Shown here: positions 26,101 through 34,400 of the stretch, one piece after another
Layout: each line of letters opens with the position of its first letter
Position numbering within the stretch: the first letter of the stretch is position 1
Assembly (NCBI GenBank): GCA_965237785.1
Contig: OZ250159.1
Coordinates: 3,906,001 to 3,970,000 of the forward strand
DNA length: 64,000 nucleotides
Source of the DNA: UBA6522 sp965237785
GTDB lineage: Bacteria > Pseudomonadota > Gammaproteobacteria > Steroidobacterales > Rariloculaceae
Direction: 5' to 3'
Program-made: the position numbers and the translations under genes
Notes under the pieces: generated by a model
Database searches by the model: none
What the model was told of the DNA's origin: nothing
The model's input: the letters and a program-made list of their open reading frames with translations, nothing else

Positions 26101-26799
26101 GAAGGCGTGACCACCGCGGCGCTCGAGGACCTGCGGCGCGATACCGAGCAGGCCCTGGCCACGGCCAGCCGCGAGGCCCGCGAAGGGCGGCAACTGGAGC
26201 AGGACGCCACCTCGGAACTCGTGGCTGAACTGCAGGCGCTGCGGCGCGAGCTTGCGGCGTTTCAAAACGGCGGCGCGGGCGCTCAGGCCGGCGAAAATGC
26301 CCAGGCCGGCGGCGCCCAGGCCGGCGGTCAGGCGGGTGGCGCCACGCCGGGCGGATCGCGGTTCGGTCCGGGTGGTGGCCGGGGCATCTACGATCCCAAC
26401 CGGCGCGGCCTGGGCTTCTGGGATCCGACGCGGCCCATGGACCTGGATCCGCGGGCGCGGGAGCGGCTGGAAGCCCAGCTGCAGGCCGCCGGGCGCGACC
26501 TGCTCGCCCTGGGGACCCGGCTGCGGGCCGAGGACGAGTTGACCGCGGCGGAGCTTGAAGCGATTCGGCGTCTGGGCGACGCGCTGCGCAGCGGGTTGAA
26601 CGGCAACCCGGAACTGATCGAGCAGGAATACCTGGCCATGCTGAACCTGATGGAGCAGCTTGAGCTGGAGCTTGCGTACGGCGAGTCCGAGGATGGCGAA
26701 ACCGCCGTTCGGACCGAGGCGCCCGCCGGTGTCGCGGCCGAGTACGAGGACGCGGTGGCCGAGTATTTCCGGCGCCTGAGTCGCTCGGAAGAGCCGTAA
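23113..26799 (+). CDS. Giant DUF4175-like membrane protein with coiled coils
   Basis: About 1,228 residues from ATG 23113 (overlapping the BatA stop). Two N-terminal membrane helices within the first 85 residues and another near 145-165, then beta-rich domains, then a long Gln/Glu/Ala-rich region predicted as coiled coil (about 560-1090) broken by polyglycine runs (near 537 and 675), a QQGGQ repeat (777-806) and an Ala-Gly-Gln stretch. It resembles DUF4175 proteins found at the end of MoxR/BatA clusters in Proteobacteria. Likely a periplasmic scaffold anchored in the inner membrane; the function is unknown. Its size and low-complexity segments are notable. Confidence 0.8.
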   Translation: MKAQARLEEYLRGFQRRLRALILARGVALLCVAALAVTLLAVMVGTRQAFPDDLMNGARLFLALALGAVGALLLIRPLRVLRRTRGVADIEKRAPDFDGRIETYDELAQGKRHDPRRPSPFLGLLAEDALRLARRIPATLRVPNREIAIPGALAVVALGVLVWFAAFGPDNWRYGVRHVWAGWAMSDTLPPQRIVVNPGDGAVRRGGDLFIDARAEGFDPVAAEVFALFEGGDDWESAPMLTGDEDDFEFTFYAVREPVRYYVVAAGVHSEEFLVDVVDLPRVRNVKLTYHYPRWTQLESETVDPGSDISAVAGTQVQVEVTTDQPLGAAELIVNGETLAMTTDGAVAAATLEVSESGEYFVSTFFNDDPVRLTDDYFIDVIPDSKPAVDVVKPGRDWRASNIEEVSVRVEASDDFALDRLELHYSVNGGEWNVVELDTEGAYALSNEILYLEEMGKTIDPGGLLELLGEGQPGEGGMPESPEGLVAVQAAPAGLEPGDLISYYAQAHDRDASERTDLFFVEVQPFERTYSQSMQGGGGGGGGGGEQNEISQRQKEILVATWNLLREQEELTGFLDEQQLQDNARMLSELQRTLAQQARTLANRTRARQLTSVDEQIQTFVNSLESAAAAMEPAADRLDDIELDRAVPSEQEALRHLLKAESVFTDIQVSFQRGGGGGGGGGFAGRDLAELFELEMDLEKNQYETESAVSFEDTPEAEFDEAIAKLQELARRQENLARQAARQQQLTEQERWQQQQLRRETEELRRQLEELRQAAAQQGGQQQGGQQQGGQQQGGQQQGGQQQGGQQSGQQGGLANATTEAIRQLDNALRAMDRAQGQGEMTPEQARRAIEQARRQMDSALEQLTNQRQAAAEEAFSDLTERAQTLLEEQRRIAAELQQVANESFRNRDGDGARENPLSYEEAIDMSERKWAMQEDLEALEQDIQGVANQFRPQTPGASEELYDALADLQQSQAALRLGVAGERIRRGLADELAPFEGVTTAALEDLRRDTEQALATASREAREGRQLEQDATSELVAELQALRRELAAFQNGGAGAQAGENAQAGGAQAGGQAGGATPGGSRFGPGGGRGIYDPNRRGLGFWDPTRPMDLDPRARERLEAQLQAAGRDLLALGTRLRAEDELTAAELEAIRRLGDALRSGLNGNPELIEQEYLAMLNLMEQLELELAYGESEDGETAVRTEAPAGVAAEYEDAVAEYFRRLSRSEEP
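25441..25530. repeat. 15-bp tandem repeat encoding QQGGQ
   Basis: Six consecutive 15-bp units of the type CAACAGGGCGGTCAA with synonymous changes encode Gln-Gln-Gly-Gly-Gln. It has the same unit length and copy number as the repeat in the TPR peptidase gene of the same cluster. Confidence 0.95.
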
Positions 26800-26895
26800 G
26801 CGCATCGCTTGACGAGTGCAAAGAATCCTTTAGAAACTCGCAATTTATGTTCGCCGGCCGGAAAACGCCGCCGTGTCGGTGGGATAATCCGACGC

Positions 26896-27609
26896 ATGCA
26901 GGGAAAGAATGACACGGCGATCATCGTCACGCGCAATATTCAGCGCCGCTACCTGATGGGTGGTGAGACCATCTACGCGCTGCGAGGAGTGGACGTGACG
27001 ATTCAGGCGGGGGAGTACGTGGCGATCATGGGGCCTTCCGGATCCGGTAAATCCACCCTGATGAATGTCATTGGCTGTCTCGATTCGCCGGACGAGGGCG
27101 AATACTGGCTCAACGGTCGATTGGTATCGAGGATGAAGGACAAGGAACTCGCCAGCGTGCGCAATCGGGAGGTCGGATTTGTTTTCCAGACCTTCAATCT
27201 GCTGCCGCGCGCCAATGCGCTGCACAATGTGGAGATGCCCCTGATCTACGGCGGCATGAAGCGCAAGCCCAGGCTCGAAGCGGCGGCCCAGGCACTGACC
27301 CGGGTGGGATTGGCCGACCGGATGAACCATCGGCCGAGCGAGATGTCCGGCGGTCAGCGGCAGCGTGTTGCGGTGGCGCGCGCGCTGGTTACCGCGCCGA
27401 GCATACTGCTGGCGGACGAACCGACGGGAAACCTCGATTCGACGACCGGCAAGGAGATCATGGCGCTCTTCGATGAGTTGCACTCGGCGGGCAATACCAT
27501 CCTTGTCGTGACCCATGAGTTTGACGTCGCCAACCACGCGGAACGGGTCATCGTAATTTCTGACGGCGCGATCGAAGGGGATTCCGCCGAACCGGGCAGG
27601 AGACACTGA
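26896..27609 (+). CDS. ABC transporter ATP-binding protein, MacB/LolD type
   Basis: 237 residues from ATG 26896. Walker A GPSGSGKST (46-54), Q-loop VFQTFNLLPR, signature EMSGGQRQRVAVARAL, Walker B LLADEPTGNLD and the switch histidine in VVTHEFD are all present; the MacB/LolD/FtsE group is indicated by YALRGVDVTIQAGEYVAIMG and by SRMKDKELASVRNREVGFVFQ. It is followed two bases later by a membrane-fusion lipoprotein. No FtsX-like permease is encoded nearby, so the membrane partner must be elsewhere. Confidence 0.93.
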   Translation: MQGKNDTAIIVTRNIQRRYLMGGETIYALRGVDVTIQAGEYVAIMGPSGSGKSTLMNVIGCLDSPDEGEYWLNGRLVSRMKDKELASVRNREVGFVFQTFNLLPRANALHNVEMPLIYGGMKRKPRLEAAAQALTRVGLADRMNHRPSEMSGGQRQRVAVARALVTAPSILLADEPTGNLDSTTGKEIMALFDELHSAGNTILVVTHEFDVANHAERVIVISDGAIEGDSAEPGRRH

Positions 27610-27611
27610 GC

Positions 27612-29156
27612 ATGCGCGCTTCGATCGGAACGATTCTCTTATTTGGATTGATGGCCTGCGAGCAGGATCAAACACAGTCGCTGGCGCCGGTTTACGATAG
27701 CGCGCCGGTGGAAACCCGCGACATCGAGGTCAACGTCGAGGCGGCCGGCGTGATCGAGCCCGAGGTCAGGGTGGAAGTGAAATCCAAGGCGTCCGGAGAG
27801 ATCCTGGCGATCCACGCCGAAACGGGCGACGTGGTGGAGGCGGGGTTTCTCTTGGTGGAGGTGGACCAGCGTACGCCGCGCAACCGCCTGGCTGAGGCCG
27901 AGGCCACCCTGGTGGCGGCCAAGGCCCGGCGTACCATCGCCGAAACCCAGATGGAACGCTCCAGGACCTTGTTCGGGACCGGCACGTTGACCGAATCGGA
28001 TTACGAACAGTCGCAACTGGAGTTTGCCAACTCGGAGGCTCAGGTGATCGGCTCCGAGGTGGCGCTGGAGAACGCCCGTATCGCCATGGACGACACGAAT
28101 GTGCGCGCGCCGATAACGGGCACGATCATCCAGAAGCACGTGGAGCCGGGAACGGTCATTTCCTCGCCCACCCAGGATGTCGGCGGCGGCACGATCCTGC
28201 TGCAAATGGCGGACTTGACCAACGTCCAGGTGCGCACGCTGGTCGACGAGACGGATATCGGCAAGATCCAGCCGGGCATGAGTACCCGGGTGACCGTCGC
28301 CGCCTATCCGAACCAGCCGTTCGAAGGCGAGGTTCTGAAGATAGAGCCCCAGGCGATCGTCGAACAGAACGTCACCATGTTCGCGGTGCTGATTCAGATC
28401 GAAAACCGCGGCGGGCTGCTCAAGCCCGGGATGAACGCCGAGGTGGATATCCAGATCGCAAGCCGCAATTCGGCCGCGGTCATTCCCACCATGGCGCTGC
28501 GCGCGGACAGCGATATTCCGGTTGCCGCGATGATGCTGGGCATGCAGGAGGCGCAACTACGCGCCGCGCTGGGCCAGGACACCGCGTCCGGTGAGGACAA
28601 CGCACCGGCGGGCGCCGCAGGCGCCGCGGCGGAACTCGACGTGGATCGGATGCGGGCCTTGGTGACCAAGCGCCGCAACGGGGAACAATTGACGGCCGCG
28701 GAGCAGCAGCAGGTCGATGCAATGATGCAGATGCGTCAGCAAGGTGGCGGCGGTGGCGGTGGTTTCGGTGGCGGTGGCGGCATCGCTGATGGCGGCATGA
28801 CTGGCTTGGGCGGCGGTGGTGGGCTCGTATCGGGCGCTCCTGGCGCTACGGGCGGTGGTCGAGGCTCCGGGGGTCGCAACGAAAATTCGGCGCTCGAGTA
28901 CCAGTTCGGCGGCGAATACTGGGTCGTGGCCATGCGGGACGGTGTGCCCGTGCCGACGGCGGTCCGCACGGGCATCACAGACCTGCGGTACAGTGAAATC
29001 ATCGACGGGCTTGAACCCGAGGACCACGTGCTTCTGCTGCCGAGTACGAGCCTGTTCGAACAGCAGGAAATGCTGCAGAAATTCATCTCCGACCGCTTCT
29101 CGACGACCCCGTTCCAGCAGTCAGGCGGTGGCAGCGGCACCGGACGATTTCGCTAG
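27612..29156 (+). CDS. Membrane-fusion (HlyD/MacA-like) lipoprotein
   Basis: 514 residues. The lipobox GLMAC puts the lipidated cysteine at residue 16. The periplasmic adaptor architecture is clear: barrel strand segment VNVEAAGVIEPEVRVEVKSKASGEI with the lipoyl part, helical hairpin (TPRNRLAEAEATLVAAKARR and after), then VRAPITGTIIQKHVEPGTVIS and the beta-barrel domain with ALRADSDIPV. A Gly-rich low-complexity insertion (about 380-430) separates the final domain. MacA-type adaptors bridge an inner-membrane ABC permease and an outer-membrane channel. Cotranscribed with the ATPase gene upstream; the order ATPase first, adaptor second is less usual. Confidence 0.9.
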   Translation: MRASIGTILLFGLMACEQDQTQSLAPVYDSAPVETRDIEVNVEAAGVIEPEVRVEVKSKASGEILAIHAETGDVVEAGFLLVEVDQRTPRNRLAEAEATLVAAKARRTIAETQMERSRTLFGTGTLTESDYEQSQLEFANSEAQVIGSEVALENARIAMDDTNVRAPITGTIIQKHVEPGTVISSPTQDVGGGTILLQMADLTNVQVRTLVDETDIGKIQPGMSTRVTVAAYPNQPFEGEVLKIEPQAIVEQNVTMFAVLIQIENRGGLLKPGMNAEVDIQIASRNSAAVIPTMALRADSDIPVAAMMLGMQEAQLRAALGQDTASGEDNAPAGAAGAAAELDVDRMRALVTKRRNGEQLTAAEQQQVDAMMQMRQQGGGGGGGFGGGGGIADGGMTGLGGGGGLVSGAPGATGGGRGSGGRNENSALEYQFGGEYWVVAMRDGVPVPTAVRTGITDLRYSEIIDGLEPEDHVLLLPSTSLFEQQEMLQKFISDRFSTTPFQQSGGGSGTGRFR

Positions 29157-29176
29157 ATCTTTGGAGGAATTGATCC

Positions 29177-29893
29177 GTGACCATCCAATCGAAATTGGTC
29201 GAATACAGCCAGGACGGCGCCACCTTCGAGGGCTATATGGCCTGGGACGATACCGTTGAGCGGCCGTGTCCAGTCGTCCTGGTGTCCCACGCGTGGGGCG
29301 GGCCCGGTGATTTCGAATACGCGCGCGCCCGCGACCTGGCGGAACTGGGTTACGCCGGCTTCAGTCTCGATCTCTATGGCAAGGGTGTGCGTGGCAGCAA
29401 TCCGGACGAAAACGCAACCCTCATGCAGCCCCTTCTGGATGACCGCGCCCTGCTGCAAAAGCGTTTGCGGCTCGCGGTCGAGGTTGCCGGCGGGCAGGCT
29501 GGCGTGGATGCTTCGCGCATGGCCGCCATCGGCTATTGCTTCGGCGGGCTCTGCGTCCTCGATCTTGCCAGAATCGGCGCCGGGGTTCGCGGCGTGGTCA
29601 GCTTCCACGGCCTGTTCTTCCCGCCGGGGAATACCGCGGGCAATGAAATATCCGCCAGGGTCCTGGCTCTGCACGGCTGGGACGATCCCCTGGTTCCACC
29701 GGAACAGGTTGTCGCGCTGGCCGCCGAGCTGACCGAAGCGGGCTCGGACTGGCAAATCCACGGGTACGGTCACACCGCCCATGCCTTCACCAATCCCGAG
29801 GCCAACGATCCCGCCCACGGCGCCTTTTTCAAGGCATCGGCCGAACGGCGATCGTGGCAGGCGATGGTGAACTTCCTCGGGGAGCTTTTCTAG
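29177..29893 (+). CDS. Dienelactone hydrolase family protein
   Basis: 238-residue cytoplasmic alpha/beta hydrolase. The triad is visible: nucleophile Cys121 in GYCFGG, Asp169 or Asp170 in HGWDDPLVPPEQ, and His202 in HTAHAFTNP. VVLVSHAWGGPGDFEY supplies the oxyanion region. Family members hydrolyse dienelactones or related small esters; the substrate here is unknown. Start GTG 29177 has a GGAGG element ten bases upstream. It is 20 bases downstream of the adaptor gene and may be in the same transcript. Confidence 0.92.
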   Translation: MTIQSKLVEYSQDGATFEGYMAWDDTVERPCPVVLVSHAWGGPGDFEYARARDLAELGYAGFSLDLYGKGVRGSNPDENATLMQPLLDDRALLQKRLRLAVEVAGGQAGVDASRMAAIGYCFGGLCVLDLARIGAGVRGVVSFHGLFFPPGNTAGNEISARVLALHGWDDPLVPPEQVVALAAELTEAGSDWQIHGYGHTAHAFTNPEANDPAHGAFFKASAERRSWQAMVNFLGELF

Positions 29894-30002
29894 CCCGCCA
29901 TCTCACCGATGTGCGTCCCGAGGACGTCCGCTGGGAGCTGTAACGCCCCACCGCGGTCGGTCGCCGAAGCGCTCGCGTTGGCGGGCCTGGCGGGCCGTAC
30001 TC

Positions 30003-30341
30003 TCAGCCGAAGACGCTGTTGTACGCGTCTTCGTTGAATCCAACCAACAGCGTTGTGCCGGCGCGTGCGGTAGGCGCTCGCAGGTTGCCGGTCGGGCCCA
30101 GCATGGCCTTCACCGCATCCGATGAGGCGTCGCTGCCGCCGGAGAATTCGCTGATCTTCCTGCCTCTCGCGACGATCAGGCGCGATGCGCCCGTCAAGAG
30201 CGCCCTGGCATCCGCCGCCTGCAGCTTCCTGCTCGCCGGTACCGTTTTGCCGATCTCGATTTTATTTGCCTCCAGAAACTTGGAGGCGCGGGTACAACCG
30301 GTTCACCCCTTGCGGTGATAGTACCAATCAACCTTGGCCAT
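30003..30341 (-). CDS. ArsC-family selenoprotein with in-frame UGA (Sec13)
   Basis: 112-residue thioredoxin-fold protein related to arsenate reductase/Spx, of the ArsC-family (seleno)protein group. Read from ATG 30341 it gives MAKVDWYYHRKG, then TGA at 30305-30303, then TGCTRASKFLEANKIEIGKT and onward in the same frame to ...PTGNLRAPTARAGTTLLVGF, the family's conserved end. Treating TGA as selenocysteine produces a UxxC redox motif (U13-T-G-C16), equivalent to CxxC in cysteine homologues. A strong ribosome-binding site (GGAGG, plus-strand 30349-30353, seven bases from ATG) and the hairpin at 30268-30287 support translation with recoding. It lies 38 bases after an aldo/keto reductase gene on the same strand, probably one operon. 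Selenocysteine machinery genes (selA, selB, selC, selD) are not in this window. Confidence 0.92.
30268..30287 (-). promoter_or_regulatory. Bacterial SECIS-like hairpin after the UGA
   Basis: In the selenoprotein mRNA, GCCTCCA and TGGAGGC (7 perfect pairs; arms at plus-strand 30281-30287 and 30268-30274) enclose the six-base loop AGTTTC. The loop begins 22 bases after the UGA, and a G is the second loop base. This fits the published bacterial SECIS consensus (loop 16-37 bases from UGA, a G in the first two loop positions). SelB would bind here to deliver Sec-tRNA. Confidence 0.85.
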
Positions 30342-30379
30342 CTGGATACCTCCGTTTTGGTATGAATGTCGGCTGGATC

Positions 30380-31336
30380 TTATGCGGATGCGGCCGGCAG
30401 CGCATCGACAAATTCCACCATGCGCCTTTGCATGGCCGCGTCGGGAAGCCGCCCGGCGCCGCCGGCCAGATTGTCGATCACGTTGGCCGGCTTGCTGGTG
30501 GCGGGCGTCACCACGGTGACAGCCGGGTGAGCAATGACGAACTTGATAAAGAACCGCGCCCACGTCGTTGCATCGAATTCCTGCGCCCAATCCGGCACCG
30601 TCTGCCCGGCCACGCGCGCCCAGAGCCGGGACCTTCCGAAGGGTTGGTAGATGAATACGCCGATTCCCCGATCCAGGGCCAACGGCAGGATGGTTTCGGC
30701 TGCCACGAGGTTGTCGACGGCGTAGTCGATGCCGATGAAATCAAGCGTTTCATCGCGCATCGCCCGCACGAGTTCGGGGTACCGATCCGGCGTGTCGTAG
30801 GTCACCCCGATGTATCTCACGCGACCCTCGTCCTTCAGCTCCCGCAGCATCGGAAGCTGGGTTGGAATATCGCCGAGGTTATGAATTTGCATGAGATCGA
30901 TGGTCGATTTACCGATTCGCCGGAAGGAGCGCTCGATCTGTGCCCGGGTAGCGGCGGGGTCGGACGGACCGCGGCCGTCGGGCGCGGAATTGACCTTCGT
31001 GGCCCAGAACAGACGGTCCTGAATGCCAAGCTCCTGGGCCAGCCGCCCCGCGACCGCCTCGGAAGGTCCATAGGCTTCAGCGGTGTCGAATACGGTGCCG
31101 CCGTTATCCAGAAGCGTCGTGAGCACCGCGCGCAGCGGGCCGAAGTCTTCATTGCGGGCCAGCACCGCGAATGTGGCCGCACCCCCGAGCCCGACGACGG
31201 GCAGCGCTTCGCCAGTGGAGGGAATGGCCCTGGCGATTATCGGTGCGCGCTGCTGCGCCCGCAGCAGGCGAGCGGGAAGAGACAGTGCGGTGCCTGTGGC
31301 AGCAGCGTATGCGAGGCAATCGCGCCGTGTCAGCAT
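30380..31336 (-). CDS. Aldo/keto reductase with Tat-like leader
   Basis: 318 residues from ATG 31336. The leader MLTRRDCLAYAAATGTALSL has a twin-arginine start, suggesting export in folded form. The NADPH-dependent barrel has its full tetrad: Asp and Tyr in FDTAEAYGPSE, Lys in WATKVN and His in MQIHNLGD. SKPANVIDNLAGGAGRLPD near the end is the usual cofactor-side segment. Physiological substrate unknown. The next gene on the strand is the ArsC-family selenoprotein, 38 bases downstream. A second, degenerate relative is at 57614. Confidence 0.92.
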   Translation of the reverse strand: MLTRRDCLAYAAATGTALSLPARLLRAQQRAPIIARAIPSTGEALPVVGLGGAATFAVLARNEDFGPLRAVLTTLLDNGGTVFDTAEAYGPSEAVAGRLAQELGIQDRLFWATKVNSAPDGRGPSDPAATRAQIERSFRRIGKSTIDLMQIHNLGDIPTQLPMLRELKDEGRVRYIGVTYDTPDRYPELVRAMRDETLDFIGIDYAVDNLVAAETILPLALDRGIGVFIYQPFGRSRLWARVAGQTVPDWAQEFDATTWARFFIKFVIAHPAVTVVTPATSKPANVIDNLAGGAGRLPDAAMQRRMVEFVDALPAASA

Positions 31337-31424
31337 GGTCGAAGTCGTCCTGTCTGTCCCGATCGCGCAAAGCCTATCAGATGAACCTGCCGTTTTGCCG
31401 CTATTGCGAGCAGTTTTATTCCGG

Positions 31425-34400
31425 CTAACCCCGCTCCCGGGCCAGTGCCTCGAATTCATCGAGCAGGTCGCGAATGTCCTCGTGCACGCCGACTGCGCGC
31501 CGTTCGCCCGCCTCAGCCAGTTGCGTCAGCTTGGCGTCGAAGGCCGTGAGGCGAAGCAGGGTCGTTTCCAGTTCCTCGTCAGAGATGACGTAGGCGCCTT
31601 GTTCTGCCCGATCGAGCTTGTTCAGGAGGAAGCTGTGTACGTAGCGGCCGGACTCGACGAAGATGGCGTCGTCCTCCAGTGCGGATGCGGCCGCGGCGCG
31701 AAGCACGTAGAGGTCCAGCGTGGGGCTGATGACCAGCGCGCGGTCGACCATGCGTAGCGCATCGAAGGGGTAGCGCGGTTCTCCCATCACCTTGGTGCGC
31801 CAATCGGCCCGTAATTGCACGACCTCCGTATACCATACGTCGGTGACATCGCTGCGGGCGAGTTCGCCATCCAATGCCGCCAGCGCGGGCCAATCCTGCG
31901 CCGCGCCCAGAGGCCAGCCGCGCAGCACGGCGCCCGGTGCGCCTCCGAGCCGCGCGGCGACCGCGCGGGCTTCGTCCGACGGGTTCCCGCGTGCGAATTC
32001 GGGCAACTCATTGGCGGCAAACTGGAACAGCGCATCGACGTTATTGGGATTCGCCTGCAGCGCCTGCCGCAGCGCAGCGTCGGCGCGGTCGGCCTGGCCG
32101 CTGAATTCGAAGCCGATGGCCGCGATGAGCGCCCGGGTGGACACATCCGTCACCGTATCCGCCAGCCGGGCGGCGCGTTGGAATTGTCCGTTTGCGAGGA
32201 GCCGGGTTGCGATGTAGACGAAATTCAACTCATCGGCGATCTCCTGATGGATCCAGCTGGAGCGGTCCAGCAGCGGGTCGTAGGGCTGCAGCAGTTCCGA
32301 CAACCGGGGCACGCTCAATCCATCGCCGAGATATCGGCTGTGCGTGGCCATGTAGTTGCGGTTGTCCGTGCTCAACGGCGCATCGCCGGCAAATGCTTCC
32401 ACGCCGCGCTCGTCGAGCGCCAGCGCGGCGATGAAATCGTCCGCGCCGTTGAGTCCCATGTAACTGTAGTGCAGCAGATTTGAGGTCAACGGCTGGCCGG
32501 TACGAATCAGCTGCCGCTCGATGTTGAGCGCTTCGTCCGACGCCAGGAACAGCAGCACCGTGCCGGTGGCCGCGTAGACCCGAACATGCTCGAAGGTATC
32601 CCGAACGGTTGCCGCGAGCGTTCTGAGCAGGTCTTCGCTGAGAAACTCGGAATTCATCCATTGCAGGAAAACGCCGCCGGGGTTGAGGTGATCTTTCGCG
32701 AGGCCGGTAAATTCCCGGGTAAAGAGATGCGAAGCGCCCGCCGTCCACGGATGCGAGGGTTGGGAAACGATGACATCGTAGGTCTTGTCGGTCAGGCGCA
32801 GGGAATTCCTTGCATCGTTGATGATGATATTGACGCGCGGGTCCTCCAGCGGGTCGATCGCCCGGCGCCCCGAGAGTTGGCGATTGGCGGCGATCACCTC
32901 GGGCTCGAGTTCGATCACGTCGACTTCCGCCACCGAGGCAGGCACACCTTCGACGGCAACACCTCCGCCGAAGCCGATCACCAGAACGCTCTCGGCCTCC
33001 GGGCGCGCGGCGACCGGCATGGCGGTCAGCCAGGACTGGGAGTGGAGTATGGGCGGTGCGCCGCGAACCAGGACCGTTGCCTCCGGGAGCCCGTTGGTCC
33101 GCAATTCGAACGAGCCCTGCGTTTCGGCGAGGTAGACCGAGGACGAGCGCCCCACCGCGAAGTACAACTCGTCCAGCACGTCGGTCGTGGTGTCGCCGAA
33201 AGCGGTTGCGCCGATCACGGCCTGCGGGCGGCCGGGCTGGAAGGCCACGATCGCCAGCAGGAACGCGGCGGCCGCGGCGCCCGTCCAGGCATGTTTCGGG
33301 CGAGCGACGAACGCCACCGCCCACAGCGCAAGTGCGAGATTGACACACACCGCGAGCTTGATCGATCCCTCGAACCCCAGCGCCGGAATAAGCACAAAGC
33401 CCGCCAGGATTGCACCTGCTATCGCTCCGACCGTATTCCACGAATAGATTTTCGCCGTCGCCTCGCCGGCTTCGTTCTCGGCACGGGCCAGAATCCGAAC
33501 CGCCAGCGGGAAGGTGGCGCCAATGAAGACGGTCGCCGGCAGCATCACCGCCACCGCCATGCCCGCCATGGTCAAGGTGGAACGGGACTCGGGAATCAAC
33601 GGGCCCATCCAGAGGTATACGCCGACCGAGAGGATCGCGATGGCGGCTTGCGTCGCTGCGAAGGCGAGCGCCGCACGCTCGCGGTCCCGCGCCACGGGTC
33701 CGGCGAGGCCGCCGCCGAGCGCGATGCCGGTGAGAAACGCGGCCAGCATGGTGGCGAAGGCGTAGATGCTGCCGCCCATGACGTGGGAGAGCATGCGCGT
33801 CCACAGCACTTCGTAGAAGAAGGCGTTGGCGCCGGAGACGAGTATCAGCGCCAGTATCCACCCGGGCTGGGCGACGAACAGACGCGAGTACCGCGACCGC
33901 AGCGAAAGCCCACGCCGAAAAGCCGGTGCAATGCAGCTTTCGAAAAAGCCGATGCTTCGTACGGCTCGGGATGCCCGCGATGCCCGCGATGCCCGGGATG
34001 CCCGGGGCGCCCGGAGCGCCGCTTGGCCCGCCGCCGCGATCGGGGGGGCTTTCCTGGAGAGCCATACGGCCACGCCGAATACCGCGGCGTTGACGGCCAC
34101 GCCGACCCATACGGTGGCGTTCAGGCCGAGCGCCGGCAGCAGGATGAATGCCGCGGTGACCGTGCCGACCACGGCGCCGGCGGTGTTGGTGGCGTAGAGC
34201 AGCGCGACGCGCGGACCCAGTTCGCGATCGCTTTGTACGGCGTGGCGGGTAAGCAAGGGCAGGGTGGCGCCCATGAACCCGGTCGGCAGCGCGAGCACGA
34301 CGAAGGCGACGGCGAGGTAGAACAGCGGTTGACCCAGGGTGGCCGCGTCCGGCGGCGACGCCTGACCGCCGAGGAGCCCGATATAGGCGGCGCTGGCCGC

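Noticed and set aside
29894..30002. Short coding-like tail (ARHLTDVRPEDVRWEL) after the dienelactone hydrolase
   Set aside because: Only about 17 codons before a stop, with no start or family match; could be chance in a GC-rich spacer.
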